Source of the DNA: a virus | DNA length: 38,673 bases | Strand: one strand, 5' to 3' | Virus record (IMG/VR): IMGVR_UViG_3300009702_000049 | Span: 1-38,673 of that record | Part shown: positions 1 through 7,840 of the stretch, one piece after another | Layout of the letters: every line of letters begins with the position of its first letter | How positions within the stretch are numbered: the first letter of the stretch is position 1 | The notes under the pieces: generated by a model | The model's database searches: none | The model's input: only the letters and a program-made list of their open reading frames with translations | What the model was told of the DNA's origin: nothing | Translations under genes and position numbers: made by a program

Positions 1-529
1 CTCAGGAGCACGTAAAAACCTTCTAAATATGAGACAATCCGCAGGGAAGACTTTCGACAAACGATTTAACGAAAGAACCCTCAACGACTACACGCCCGAC
101 TCATTTAGAGTTTGTAACAAATGTGGAGAGTCAAAACCACTGACTGAATTTTCACCTCACAGTAAGAAAAATCCATGGCTGCGGCTACATTGCAAAGCAT
201 GTGCAAGTGCAATGGTTGCCGCAAACGAATATGGTATTTCTTTGCAACAAGTTATAAATTTGCGAAAGCAAAACACTTGTGATTGTTGTGGTTGTAAATT
301 TACTAAAGATAATTGGTCTGATATTCATCATATCGGTTCAGAAGTCAGAGGTTTGATTTGTCACAATTGTAATCGCTTATTAGTCGATGAAAGTGAAGAA
401 CAACTTTCAAGATTATGCGATTGCGAACAATGGATTCTGGATGATGAAGATATAGTCTGTTCTGCATGGAGACATGCAGAGGTTAGCAGAAATGACTAAC
501 CCCTTGCAAAGTGCAAGAGTAACAATCTG
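1..529 (+). ncRNA. Group I intron (td-like, subgroup IA2), 5' end outside window
   Basis: Catalytic-core pieces can be read directly. P5 is CTTTCG 51-56 paired with CGAAAG 70-75, and P4 is AGGG 43-46 paired with CCCT 78-81, with AA (76-77) in the joiner. P7 is GACTA 86-90 paired with TAGTC 453-457. The context CTCAACGACTA ... GAAGATATAGTCT matches the conserved R and S elements of phage introns. P3 is probably ATGAG 29-33 with CTCAT 100-104. Downstream come P9 (461-468/473-480, GAGA tetraloop), a P9.1-like hairpin (481-486/496-501) and a P9.2-like hairpin (503-508/512-517). From memory, the 453-480 segment closely resembles the T4 td intron. The HNH frame fills P8. The 3' splice site is inferred as after G529, so that exon 2 begins QESLAILEE; G519 is the alternative. 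The 5' splice site and guide sequence lie upstream of the window. Confidence 0.88.
29..499 (+). CDS. Intron-encoded HNH homing endonuclease, endonuclease VII-like
   Basis: A 156-residue protein with two zinc-type Cys pairs: CNKCGE (about residues 29-34) with CKAC (about 55-58), then CDCCG with a later CHNC. The His-Asn motif DIHHIGSEVRGLICHNCNRLL-type segment (about residues 97-118) is typical of recombination endonuclease VII / HNH enzymes in phages. It presumably cuts intronless coat alleles so that the intron is copied into them. The only ATG in frame ahead of the domain is at 29. The first roughly 25 residues are therefore translated from the intron core (P3-P7), and the last 15-20 from P7-P9.1. 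The stop at 497-499 lies in P9.1. The frame is the same as the coat exon but separated from it by this stop. A translation start inside the domain cannot be excluded. Confidence 0.85.
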   Translation: MRQSAGKTFDKRFNERTLNDYTPDSFRVCNKCGESKPLTEFSPHSKKNPWLRLHCKACASAMVAANEYGISLQQVINLRKQNTCDCCGCKFTKDNWSDIHHIGSEVRGLICHNCNRLLVDESEEQLSRLCDCEQWILDDEDIVCSAWRHAEVSRND

Positions 530-1888
530 CAAGAATCGCTCGCAATCCTCGAAGAGAATATGGTGATGGCCAACTTGGTGCATCGCGATTTCTCCCCGCT
601 GGTTGCCAGCTATGGTGATGTTGTCAACACTCGTCGGCCGCAAGAGTTTGAAATGCGGCGTAAGGCTCAGAGCGACTCGGTCGAGAACCAAGACGCCGTG
701 AGCACAAATGTGCAGGTTCCTTTGAACCAGCACGTGTACGTCACGTTCACGATCAAGGACGAAGAGTCGTCTTTGAGCTTCAAGGAACTGATTCAGTATT
801 ACATGCAGCCCGCCGCCAAGGAAATGGCGAGTGCTGTCGACAAAATCTTGGTTGGCCAAGTCCACCAGTGGCTGGCGAACAAGGTCGGCAAACTGGCTGG
901 CATGACTTCCGCGAACGCCAAGGAGTACATCCTTGAGGCTCGTGAGAAGCTGAATGTCAACAAAGCATATCCGTACGGGCGTAACTTGGTTATCAGCCCA
1001 TACTCGGAGACGCAGATGTTGAACACGGACATGTTCATCAAAGCCAACGAGCGTGGCGACGATGGAACGGCTCTGGCAGAGGCCCGCTTGGGTCGTGTGC
1101 TGGGCTTCGACACTTACATGGATCAGAACGTCCCATACGTTCCGCTCAGTGGTGCCGACATCAACACGTTGAATCACACTGCTGGTGCTTCGGCTGGCGA
1201 TACAGGCAACAAAGCCTGCACGTCCGCCACGGAAGTTACCAACGGCGAATTTGTGTGGATCACTGGTGACCAGCAAGCGCAGGTCATCAGCGCACACACG
1301 GGCTCTGGTAGCACGACTGGCATCACGCTGGTTGACGCTTATGACAACGCGGTTGCCGCGAACGCTGTGGGTTATGCCTACAACGCCGCTTCAGTTGACC
1401 TCGCTGGTCATACCTCGGCCAACAGCTCGATTACTGCCTATGCGGCTGGCTATGACAAGAAAATCCGAATTGACGGCATGACCGCCAACAAGGTTCTGGT
1501 CGTGGGTCAACTGCTGGCCTTTGCCACTGGCGCGTCTCGCCACACCTACACTGTTGTGCAGGTGGAGAGCGTCAACACGACTACCGTGTACGTCTGGTTG
1601 GATCGACCGCTGACCACAGCGCTTGCCAACAACGACGCCGCATTCCCAGGGCCGCATGGTTCCATGAACTTCGGTTTCCATCGGGATGCTCTTGCGCTCG
1701 TCAACCGTCCGCTGGCCGTTCCGAGCAACGCTCTTGGCGTACAGGCTGCCGTCGGTAGCTACAACGACTTGGCGATGCGTGTCGCGATGCAGTACGACAT
1801 TTCGAGTCAGGGCACGAAGGTGACCCTCGATATGTTGCTGGGTGTTGCGCAGCTCGACGAAAACCTGGGTGTGGTCCTCCAAGGCTGA
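530..1888 (+). CDS. Major capsid protein, P22 coat-like, exon 2 (5' partial)
   Basis: The product builds the icosahedral head shell. The N-terminal stretch (LEENMVMANLVHRDFSP, GDVVNTRRP, then a QDA motif) and the C-terminal MNFGFHRDALALVNRPLAVP are hallmarks of the P22 gp5-like coat family. The middle third (nt about 1160-1600) is Ala/Thr/Gly-rich and may be the inserted surface domain. The first in-frame ATG is at 560, but conserved coat sequence continues in frame upstream (QESLAILEE from 530) until the intron stop at 497, with no start codon or ribosome site. The ATG at 560 is therefore not the real start, and the missing N-terminus should come from an exon to the left of the window. Exon 2 gives about 452 residues, close to full length for the family. 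A strong terminator follows. The boundary of 530 is inferred. Confidence 0.88.
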   Translation, partial: QESLAILEENMVMANLVHRDFSPLVASYGDVVNTRRPQEFEMRRKAQSDSVENQDAVSTNVQVPLNQHVYVTFTIKDEESSLSFKELIQYYMQPAAKEMASAVDKILVGQVHQWLANKVGKLAGMTSANAKEYILEAREKLNVNKAYPYGRNLVISPYSETQMLNTDMFIKANERGDDGTALAEARLGRVLGFDTYMDQNVPYVPLSGADINTLNHTAGASAGDTGNKACTSATEVTNGEFVWITGDQQAQVISAHTGSGSTTGITLVDAYDNAVAANAVGYAYNAASVDLAGHTSANSSITAYAAGYDKKIRIDGMTANKVLVVGQLLAFATGASRHTYTVVQVESVNTTTVYVWLDRPLTTALANNDAAFPGPHGSMNFGFHRDALALVNRPLAVPSNALGVQAAVGSYNDLAMRVAMQYDISSQGTKVTLDMLLGVAQLDENLGVVLQG

Positions 1889-1920
1889 CCCAACGCGGTT
1901 CTAACCGCTTCTTGATAACA

Positions 1921-1957
1921 CCCCGGCAGGCACAACCTGCCTGCCGGGGTTTTCTTT
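1921..1957 (+). terminator. Rho-independent terminator after the coat gene
   Basis: A perfect 12-bp stem (1921-1932 with 1938-1949) around a 5-base loop CAACC is followed by TTTTCTTT. It should stop or reduce coat-gene transcripts before the next gene at 1976. Confidence 0.92.
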
Positions 1958-1975
1958 CTCCCTCTGGAGGTTTGC

Positions 1976-2257
1976 ATGACTACTTATGTCGCTTACGACG
2001 CCATCACCCCTTATGGGTACTCGCAAATTACTAACTTGTCTGCGGTCATTGGCATCGAAGGCGGCAATGGAAGAGTAGCCTTGCTTCAAGCCATCGACCA
2101 AAACATCCGATGGCGCGACGATGGCACCGACCCGACAGCCAGCATTGGCATGCGTCTGCACGCTGGTGAGACGTTCCTGTACAACGGGGACTTGGCAAAA
2201 ATCCGATTCATCGAAGAAACTGCTGGGGCTGAATTAAACATCAGCCGATATCAATGA
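1976..2257 (+). CDS. Small virion-associated protein, function unknown
   Basis: A 93-residue protein preceded by a strong ribosome site (TGGAGG, 5 bases before ATG). Its central part (IRWRDDGTDPTASIGMRLHAG, then FLYNGDLAKIRFI) follows a pattern I recognise from small beta-rich proteins next to phage coat genes: an Arg-Trp-Arg-Asp-Asp-Gly turn, then Gly-Met and an aromatic strand. A role as head decoration or adaptor protein is an inference from position just after the coat gene. No signal peptide or membrane segment is seen. The stop overlaps the next ATG (ATGA). Confidence 0.75.
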   Translation: MTTYVAYDAITPYGYSQITNLSAVIGIEGGNGRVALLQAIDQNIRWRDDGTDPTASIGMRLHAGETFLYNGDLAKIRFIEETAGAELNISRYQ

Positions 2258-2982
2258 GATCACGCGCATTGCCACGTTTCGACCCGCTTGAACCCTATTC
2301 TGGGGGTGCGGGGCTTATTGAGAAGCGAGAAATACTCGTTTCGGCGTTGGCATTGCAGCAAACCCTGGTTCACACAGGGGATTGGCAGCATTCGGCGGAT
2401 AGCTTGCTGCTGCTGGACGGTGAGGCTACCTCTCACGTCAACCACGAGAGCGACTCAGGCGACTCGACGCTTAACCTGTCTGATGACGCCCTATTTAACA
2501 TGGATCGCTTACGCGGCCTCTCAGACACTCTCACGCTGTCTGATTTTGCTCACGTCTGCCTATGCGGATACACCGCCCCAAGTGGTGGAGGTTCTGGGGA
2601 CACTTATCTGGATAGACACACGGTGACGGCCAACGAAACCATTGTTATCGGTCAGCCTGTCTATATTTCCGGCAACAACACAACTAATCTGGCAGATGCA
2701 GACAACATTGCCACATCTCACGTCCTGGGCTTAGCAGAGACAAATGGAACAGCCAACGGCACAATGAATGTGCTCAGTGATGGCAGAATAACCCAATCAG
2801 ATTGGTCTTCAGTAGTTGGCTCAACATCTCTAACTCCAGGGGCTCAATATTATCTTAGCACCTCTGCTGGTCAATTAACCACAACGCCTCTATTTGGCAT
2901 AAGTGATGCTGTTGTAACATGCGGAACTGCCGTTAATACCACTACATTGGATATTGAAATCAACGAGATCGCAGTATTATGA
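2254..2982 (+). CDS. Virion structural protein with C-terminal beta domain
   Basis: A 242-residue protein starting at an ATGA overlap with the previous gene. The N-terminal half has loose repeats of the type STLNLSDDA and DTLTLSDFA, which resemble the LxLTQTV repeats of the protein at 14989. A glycine-rich linker (PSGGGSG, about residue 110) leads to a beta-rich domain: HTVTANETIVIGQPVYI, then VLGLAETNGTANGTMNVLSDGRI, then LTPGAQYYLSTSAGQLTTTP. This domain occurs in many phage head-decoration and fibre proteins. It may be exposed on the virion and work with the fibre gene that overlaps it downstream (ATGA). The exact role is unknown. Confidence 0.72.
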   Translation: MRSRALPRFDPLEPYSGGAGLIEKREILVSALALQQTLVHTGDWQHSADSLLLLDGEATSHVNHESDSGDSTLNLSDDALFNMDRLRGLSDTLTLSDFAHVCLCGYTAPSGGGSGDTYLDRHTVTANETIVIGQPVYISGNNTTNLADADNIATSHVLGLAETNGTANGTMNVLSDGRITQSDWSSVVGSTSLTPGAQYYLSTSAGQLTTTPLFGISDAVVTCGTAVNTTTLDIEINEIAVL

Positions 2983-5306
2983 CAACCTACAAGCCTTTAG
3001 TCTTGATCGCTGGTCTGGATCAACAGCTTTCCAATTCTGATGCGCTAGATGTCTCGACTTTTGATACCGCGACCGTCAATTTCACCGGCAACCTAGACGT
3101 TACTGGCAATGTTACCTGCAACAATCTGACGACAAACACTCCAATTGACCACTCAGCGCTGTCTAACTTATCGGCTGATGACCACACGCAGTATATTCTC
3201 GCTGATGGCACGCGAGACTTCACCGGAACTGTCAATGGCGTCACCCCTACCGCGAACGCACATCTCGCTACCAAGGCCTATGTAGACGCGAACGATAGCG
3301 ACACAACAAATCACTCGCTACTGACCAACCTCTCTGCTGATGACCACACTCAATACATTCTAGCGGATGGAACACGAGCTTTCACTGGAACTGTTAATGG
3401 TGTTACACCAACAGCAAACGCGCACCTAGCCACTAAAGGCTATGTAGACGCAAACGATAGCGACACAACAAATCACTCGCTACTGACCAACCTCTCTGCT
3501 GATGACCACACTCAATACATTCTCGCTGATGGAACACGAGCTTTCACTGGAACTGTTAATGGAGTAACTCCAACAGCAAACGCGCACTTGGCTACCAAGG
3601 CCTATGTAGACGCAAACGATAGCGACACAACAAATCACTCGGCGCTATCTAACCTCTCCGCTGATGACCACACGCAATACATTCTCGCTGATGGAACACG
3701 AGCATTCACCGGGACAGTTAATGGCGTCACCCCGACAGCGAACGCGCACTTGGCTACCAAGGCCTATGTAGACGCGAATGGTACAACAAATCACTCATTA
3801 CTTACCAACCTCTCGGCTGATGACCATCCCCAATATGTTCTAGCTGATGGCACACGCGCCTTCACTGGGACAGTTAATGGCGTAACTCCAACAGCGAACG
3901 CGCACTTGGCTACCAAGGCCTATGTAGACGCAAACGATAGTGACACAACAAATCACTCGCTACTGACCAACCTCTCTGCTGATGACCACACTCAATACAT
4001 TCTCGCTGATGGAACACGAGCTTTCACTGGAACTGTTAATGGTGTTACACCAACAGCGAACGCGCACTTGGCCACCAAAGCCTACGTGGATGCAAACGAT
4101 AGCGACACAACAAATCACTCATTACTTACCAACCTCTCGGCTGATGACCATCCCCAATATGTTCTAGCCGACGGCACACGCGCCTTCACCGGAACTGTTA
4201 ATGGTGTAACCCCAACAATTAACGAGCACCTAGCCACTAAAGGCTACGTGGATGCAAACGATAGCGACACAACAAATCACTCATTACTTACCAACCTCTC
4301 GGCTGATGACCATCCCCAATATGTTCTAGCCGATGGCACACGTGCCTTCACCGGAACTGTTAATGGAGTAACACCGACAATTAACGAGCATCTAGCCACT
4401 AAAGGCTACGTGGATGCAAACGATAGCGACACAACAAATCACTCATTACTTACTAACCTCTCGGCTGACGACCACACTCAATACACGCTGGCCGATGGGT
4501 CACGCGCCTTCTCGACAAATAATGGTGCAATTGGCCTAGTTCTATGGGATACTGGGAACAATTCTCTTGATACCACAAATCGAGGGGGTAGTGTAATAAT
4601 AGGTGGGTACACCAACGCAATAAATGGTAGAAACAGTACCATTATTGCTGGTTACATTAACTCCATCACCTCTAATGTAGATAACTCAGCAATCATCGGC
4701 GGTGGGTCTCACACGATCAACAAAAGTCATTCTGCTATTCTCGGTGGTTGGGACAACAGTATAACCGGAAATTATGCTGGCATCTTATCAGGTCAGGGTA
4801 ATGAAGCCAATGAAGAGTACAGTGTTGCCCATGGTAAATATGCTGTAGCCGATATTTATGGCGCACAAGCCCAGGCCTCGTCAAGAATCGGAGTCTCTGG
4901 GGATGTTCAAACGATGGTTTGTACCCTTGTCCTGAATGATGGTTCAGGTAACTATACAGAGATGTTTCTTGATTCAAATGGTGCTACACATGGGACAAAG
5001 CAGCTTCTTGTGCCTCCTAACACAGCTTGGGCAATAAAAGCCTTATTGTGTGGTCTCGCAACGAACGGATATGCAATGGCCGCATATGAATGGAGAGCAG
5101 GAGTAAAAAGAGATGGAACAGCTACGGCAGCTTTTTCTGGGACTCCAACACGCACGATAATTTCTGAAGATGACATAACCTGGGATACTGATATGACAAT
5201 TGACACGACTACCAATGCTGTACAAATTAAGGTAAAAGGTACAGCAGGCTGGTACATAAATTGGTGCGCCCGTGTTGAAATAACTCAAGTAAAGGTACAA
5301 TCATAA
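2979..5306 (+). CDS. Tail fibre / receptor-binding protein with tandem repeats
   Basis: A 775-residue protein. A short N-terminus (about residues 1-57) leads into eight complete and one partial copies of a 54-residue repeat (NLSADDHTQYILADGTRAF, then GVTPTANAHLATKAYVD), a well-known trimeric phage fibre shaft repeat. From about residue 510 the pattern changes to short GG-containing beta turns (VIIGGYTNAI, IIAGYINSI, IIGGGSHTI, ILGGWDNSI), typical of the YadA-head type of trimeric beta roll. A C-terminal beta domain follows (about 650-775). The protein probably contacts the host surface. It begins at an ATGA overlap with 2254-2982 and shares one base with the next start. The family is clear; the receptor is unknown. 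Confidence 0.87.
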   Translation: MTTYKPLVLIAGLDQQLSNSDALDVSTFDTATVNFTGNLDVTGNVTCNNLTTNTPIDHSALSNLSADDHTQYILADGTRDFTGTVNGVTPTANAHLATKAYVDANDSDTTNHSLLTNLSADDHTQYILADGTRAFTGTVNGVTPTANAHLATKGYVDANDSDTTNHSLLTNLSADDHTQYILADGTRAFTGTVNGVTPTANAHLATKAYVDANDSDTTNHSALSNLSADDHTQYILADGTRAFTGTVNGVTPTANAHLATKAYVDANGTTNHSLLTNLSADDHPQYVLADGTRAFTGTVNGVTPTANAHLATKAYVDANDSDTTNHSLLTNLSADDHTQYILADGTRAFTGTVNGVTPTANAHLATKAYVDANDSDTTNHSLLTNLSADDHPQYVLADGTRAFTGTVNGVTPTINEHLATKGYVDANDSDTTNHSLLTNLSADDHPQYVLADGTRAFTGTVNGVTPTINEHLATKGYVDANDSDTTNHSLLTNLSADDHTQYTLADGSRAFSTNNGAIGLVLWDTGNNSLDTTNRGGSVIIGGYTNAINGRNSTIIAGYINSITSNVDNSAIIGGGSHTINKSHSAILGGWDNSITGNYAGILSGQGNEANEEYSVAHGKYAVADIYGAQAQASSRIGVSGDVQTMVCTLVLNDGSGNYTEMFLDSNGATHGTKQLLVPPNTAWAIKALLCGLATNGYAMAAYEWRAGVKRDGTATAAFSGTPTRTIISEDDITWDTDMTIDTTTNAVQIKVKGTAGWYINWCARVEITQVKVQS
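3150..4511 (+). repeat. 162-bp in-frame tandem repeats in the fibre gene
   Basis: Eight full units and one truncated unit, each encoding 54 residues from HSLLTN or HSALSN to DSDTTN. One unit is shorter because it has NGTTN in place of NDSDTTN. Some units are almost identical at DNA level over 100 bases or more, while others carry TINEH in place of TANAH and PQYV in place of TQYI. This suggests recent unit duplication and gene conversion. Confidence 0.95.
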
Positions 5307-5728
5307 TGAGCTTAGACAGAATACCCGCTGACACACCGGTAAACATACCTTCAAGAGCAGCCAAGACTTATCCTGATGTGTTCATAACTGACTTTCGAAT
5401 TGGCTATAATGGCGATGGGACACAACCCGCCACTGTAATCTTCCGAGGGTACAATTATGATACAAAGGAACTTGCCCCGGAGATGGCTAGAAACGCTATT
5501 CAAATAAAGAACATCTGGACTGAAGTGGCCAGAAGCCCCGTTGTGGCGGACGCTCTTGGCAGATTGGTTAATGCAATATCCCTCTTGTACCGAGAGAGAA
5601 ACCTTCGAGAGCAATTGCGAAGAACAGATAAGGGTTCAGACAGGGATCGCCTAATCACTAGATTCAATAATGTGCAGACACTGTTGGGTATTGACCCGTT
5701 GGAAGACCCTCCGTCCTTTGGATCGTAA
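5306..5728 (+). CDS. Hypothetical protein in virion operon
   Basis: A 140-residue protein whose ATG shares one base with the fibre stop codon (TAATG). No family is recognised. The first half looks beta-rich (DVFITDFRIGYNGDG, then ATVIFRGYNYDT). The second half is helical and charged (LLYRERNLREQLRRTDKGSDRDRL). The position between the fibre gene and a small membrane protein suggests a structural or assembly role, for example a fibre-attachment protein or chaperone. That is inference only. Confidence 0.65.
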   Translation: MSLDRIPADTPVNIPSRAAKTYPDVFITDFRIGYNGDGTQPATVIFRGYNYDTKELAPEMARNAIQIKNIWTEVARSPVVADALGRLVNAISLLYRERNLREQLRRTDKGSDRDRLITRFNNVQTLLGIDPLEDPPSFGS

Positions 5729-5740
5729 TGGAAATGTAAA

Positions 5741-5989
5741 ATGGAAATCGCAAATCTTGTGCAAAGTTTTGGGCCCCTTGTTGGCATAGTCCTGTTCTTC
5801 ATTTGGCGCGATTGGAGACGTGAAGAGGGGCTAGTTGAAAGGGTCAAAGGTCTGGAAGAGTTCAATAATGAAGTTCTTACTGATCTAGTCAAGCAGGCTA
5901 CCAGCGTCATTGCGACCAACACCGAACAACTTCGAATTATGAATTCTCTTATGCAAGGTTGTGGGGCGAGAACCGATGTCAAGACCTAA
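5741..5989 (+). CDS. Small membrane protein with coiled coil, BhlA/holin-like
   Basis: An 82-residue protein. Residues about 8-22 (FGPLVGIVLFFIWRD) form one hydrophobic segment followed by basic residues (WRDWRREE), then an amphipathic helix of about 45 residues (LVERVKGLEEFNNEVLTDLV and onward). One N-terminal membrane helix with a charged coiled coil is the architecture of BhlA-type and other small phage holin-like proteins, so a lysis or membrane role is plausible. No endolysin gene is next to it, so the assignment is weak. It overlaps the next gene. Confidence 0.6.
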   Translation: MEIANLVQSFGPLVGIVLFFIWRDWRREEGLVERVKGLEEFNNEVLTDLVKQATSVIATNTEQLRIMNSLMQGCGARTDVKT

Positions 5990-6488
5990 CTACAATCTGA
6001 TTCGCTTTATCAAGCGCAACATACTCACGCTGAAGAAAGAGTATGGCGGTCCTATCACTGTCTATGCGCTTGGAAGCACAACAACAAACTTGGACACAGG
6101 TGTGAAAACTCACACTCGTACATCTCAGTTTATCAACAGAGCTGTAGTATTGCCTGTCACACTGTCGCGAGAAGTGACCCAAACTATCTCGCTTATCTCA
6201 GCGAACAAGAAACTTGTCCAAGGCGGCTCATACGATGTCGGAAAACGTCGATTTATCATTGACAGATCAGATGTGCCGAAGGGTTGGACGATTGGGAACG
6301 ACGATTGGCTCGTATACGATAACAGACGATACGAACTGATCGCTGTTGAAGAATTTGAACAGAAAACAGCATGGCTGATTGTTGCCAAGATGGTAGATGG
6401 ATCGGCTGCCGTTGAGCAGGACCACTACGCCAAAGGCAATTCATATCTGCTTGATTTAACACAAACCGTCACTGCGACGGTTAACTAA
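5976..6488 (+). CDS. Head-tail connector / head-closure-like protein (putative)
   Basis: About 170 residues from the ATG at 5976, preceded by GGGGCGAG; a GTG at 5961 is an alternative start. The core reads as a small beta barrel (FINRAVVLPVTLSREVTQTI, RRFIIDRSDVP, DDWLVYDNRRYELIAVEE), the general pattern of phage neck/stopper proteins. Position before a tail-terminator-like gene and the tail tube gene fits that role. The C-terminus ends LLDLTQTVTATVN, the same LxLTQTV motif found repeatedly in the 14989 protein. No enzymatic motif is present. The connector assignment is an inference from fold pattern and position. Confidence 0.55.
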   Translation: MSRPNYNLIRFIKRNILTLKKEYGGPITVYALGSTTTNLDTGVKTHTRTSQFINRAVVLPVTLSREVTQTISLISANKKLVQGGSYDVGKRRFIIDRSDVPKGWTIGNDDWLVYDNRRYELIAVEEFEQKTAWLIVAKMVDGSAAVEQDHYAKGNSYLLDLTQTVTATVN

Positions 6489-6501
6489 CCGGAGGCCTGC
6501 A

Positions 6502-6984
6502 ATGAATGAAAACCTCGCGCGGTGGATTTTTCAATCTATTGCAAAGCACTTTGTGTCTACAGCCAATGGGATTTCTTTACCGTATTTCGTAGAGGGGGTC
6601 GACGAGCGATCTGAAGACGATATGCGGGCGAACCACGTAGAATTACGTGTCACTGGACCGGATGTCAAGGAACTAAGCCGGAACTACTTCAAAATTAAAA
6701 TGGTAATCAACTTTTTGTTTACTAAGGAAATGGAAATGAGCGGTGCGGACGCTTTTGACCTGATCCAGTGGACTGGAGTTTTTGCCACGGCAATGATGGA
6801 GCCAATTCCGATTTACAAGAAAGGCACTGGTGCGGAGGATGATGGCAGTCTAGTAGGCTGTCTCGAAATTGACAAAGGTAAGAATGAAATGGTTCGAATC
6901 TTCCACTTCGGTCAAATAAAGCCCGACACGAGAGTCAGGTTTTCAGAAGTGGATGCCGTCTATTCAATGGAATTGTCTAATTAA
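6502..6984 (+). CDS. Tail completion/terminator-like protein (putative)
   Basis: A 160-residue protein with a good ribosome site (CCGGAGG). The N-terminal helix (ARWIFQSIAKHFVSTA) is followed by strands (HVELRVTGPDVKEL, NYFKIKMVINFLFT), then FATAMMEPIPIYKKG. This order of helix, long strands and a C-terminal strand resembles siphovirus tail terminator proteins, which cap the tail tube and lie just before the major tail protein gene, as here. No sequence signature proves it. Confidence 0.55.
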   Translation: MNENLARWIFQSIAKHFVSTANGISLPYFVEGVDERSEDDMRANHVELRVTGPDVKELSRNYFKIKMVINFLFTKEMEMSGADAFDLIQWTGVFATAMMEPIPIYKKGTGAEDDGSLVGCLEIDKGKNEMVRIFHFGQIKPDTRVRFSEVDAVYSMELSN

Positions 6985-7006
6985 CCTCTTGTAGGAGTAC
7001 CATATA

Positions 7007-7744
7007 ATGGCACGAATCGAATTGCGTGACGTGACCGTTTACGTGCAGGACGGGCTTAGCGGCTCTGCTCTGCTCACTGCAAATGGCACCGCCAATGACA
7101 CCACCATTAACATCAACACGGTCGTGCTGAATACCACCACGACCAACTTGGTGCCAATCGGTGGTCGATTTTATTTGCCCGGCGAAACGACCAATACGGT
7201 TCATACCGTTACGGCACGTAACCCGGCAGCGGCGGGCCCGACAACTTGTGTGACGTTTACCCCGGCACTGGGCGCTGGCAGCTACAATAGTGGCAACAGC
7301 GAAAACGCCGTCACGTTCATTAACCAGCGGCTCGAAGTCAAAATCGGTGAAGGTAACCTCACCTGGACAGAAGCCAAGGAATACGAATACCTTCGTGACC
7401 GGGGCAACCTGGATACCGTGAAGGAAGGCGACGAGCAGCCCGTTGAGATGTCTCTGGAATTCGTCTATGAGTACATCAAGTCGGAGTCCGGCACATCAAT
7501 CACCCCGGTTGACGCCCTGAAGAACGTAGGTTATGCCAGCGAGTGGGTTTCCACATCTGCTGACCTGTGCGAACCTTACTGTATTGATATTCTCGCGAAG
7601 CACTGTGTGCCTTGCGGGACTGACGAGGATGAAGACGTACTGTTCAACGACTTCCGTTGGGAAGGTCTTGACTACGATCTGCAGGCCGCCACAATCTCTG
7701 TTAGTGGCCGTTGCAACGTCAGCGACCCAACTGTTACACGCTAA
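7007..7744 (+). CDS. Major tail (tube) protein
   Basis: A 245-residue protein with ribosome site TAGGAG ahead of ATG 7007. The start ARIELRDVTVYVQDG and the second half (LEVKIGEGNLTWTEAKEYEY, DEQPVEMSLEFVYEYIKS, ATISVSGRC) match the alternating strands of siphovirus tail tube proteins. A Thr/Asn-rich beta segment (about residues 24-105) is inserted into the first third and may form an outward-facing decoration. Cys residues near the C-terminus (LCEPYCIDILAKHCVPCG) are unusual and could bind metal or form disulfides. Position directly before the chaperone pair and tape measure supports the call. Confidence 0.78.
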   Translation: MARIELRDVTVYVQDGLSGSALLTANGTANDTTININTVVLNTTTTNLVPIGGRFYLPGETTNTVHTVTARNPAAAGPTTCVTFTPALGAGSYNSGNSENAVTFINQRLEVKIGEGNLTWTEAKEYEYLRDRGNLDTVKEGDEQPVEMSLEFVYEYIKSESGTSITPVDALKNVGYASEWVSTSADLCEPYCIDILAKHCVPCGTDEDEDVLFNDFRWEGLDYDLQAATISVSGRCNVSDPTVTR

Positions 7745-7774
7745 ACTGACGCTGAGTGTTGATCCACTGAGTGA

Positions 7775-7800
7775 CATGCGCCCTCACCCGAGGGCGCATG
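7775..7800 (+). terminator. Hairpin after the tail tube gene (attenuator or terminator-like)
   Basis: A perfect 11-bp stem (7775-7785 with 7790-7800) with the 4-base loop ACCC. No T run follows (CACTCACCTC), so it is more likely an mRNA-stabilising or partial-termination structure that keeps tail tube mRNA more abundant than the downstream chaperone mRNA. Confidence 0.6.
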
Positions 7801-7840
7801 CACTCACCTCTTCCTATTGCCTCAAATAAAGGGAAATGAA

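Noticed and set aside
560-562. ATG 560 as start of the coat gene
   Set aside because: Conserved coat sequence continues upstream in frame and no ribosome site precedes it; the intron model explains the missing start.
413-1297. Long minus-strand frame opposite the coat gene
   Set aside because: Antisense shadow of the coat gene; sequence has no recognisable family and no ribosome site.
3150-4511. CRISPR-like array
   Set aside because: The 162-bp periodic repeats are in-frame coding fibre repeats with no unique spacers.
5500-5982. 160-codon minus-strand frame opposite the small membrane protein
   Set aside because: Shadow of two plus-strand genes; no support.
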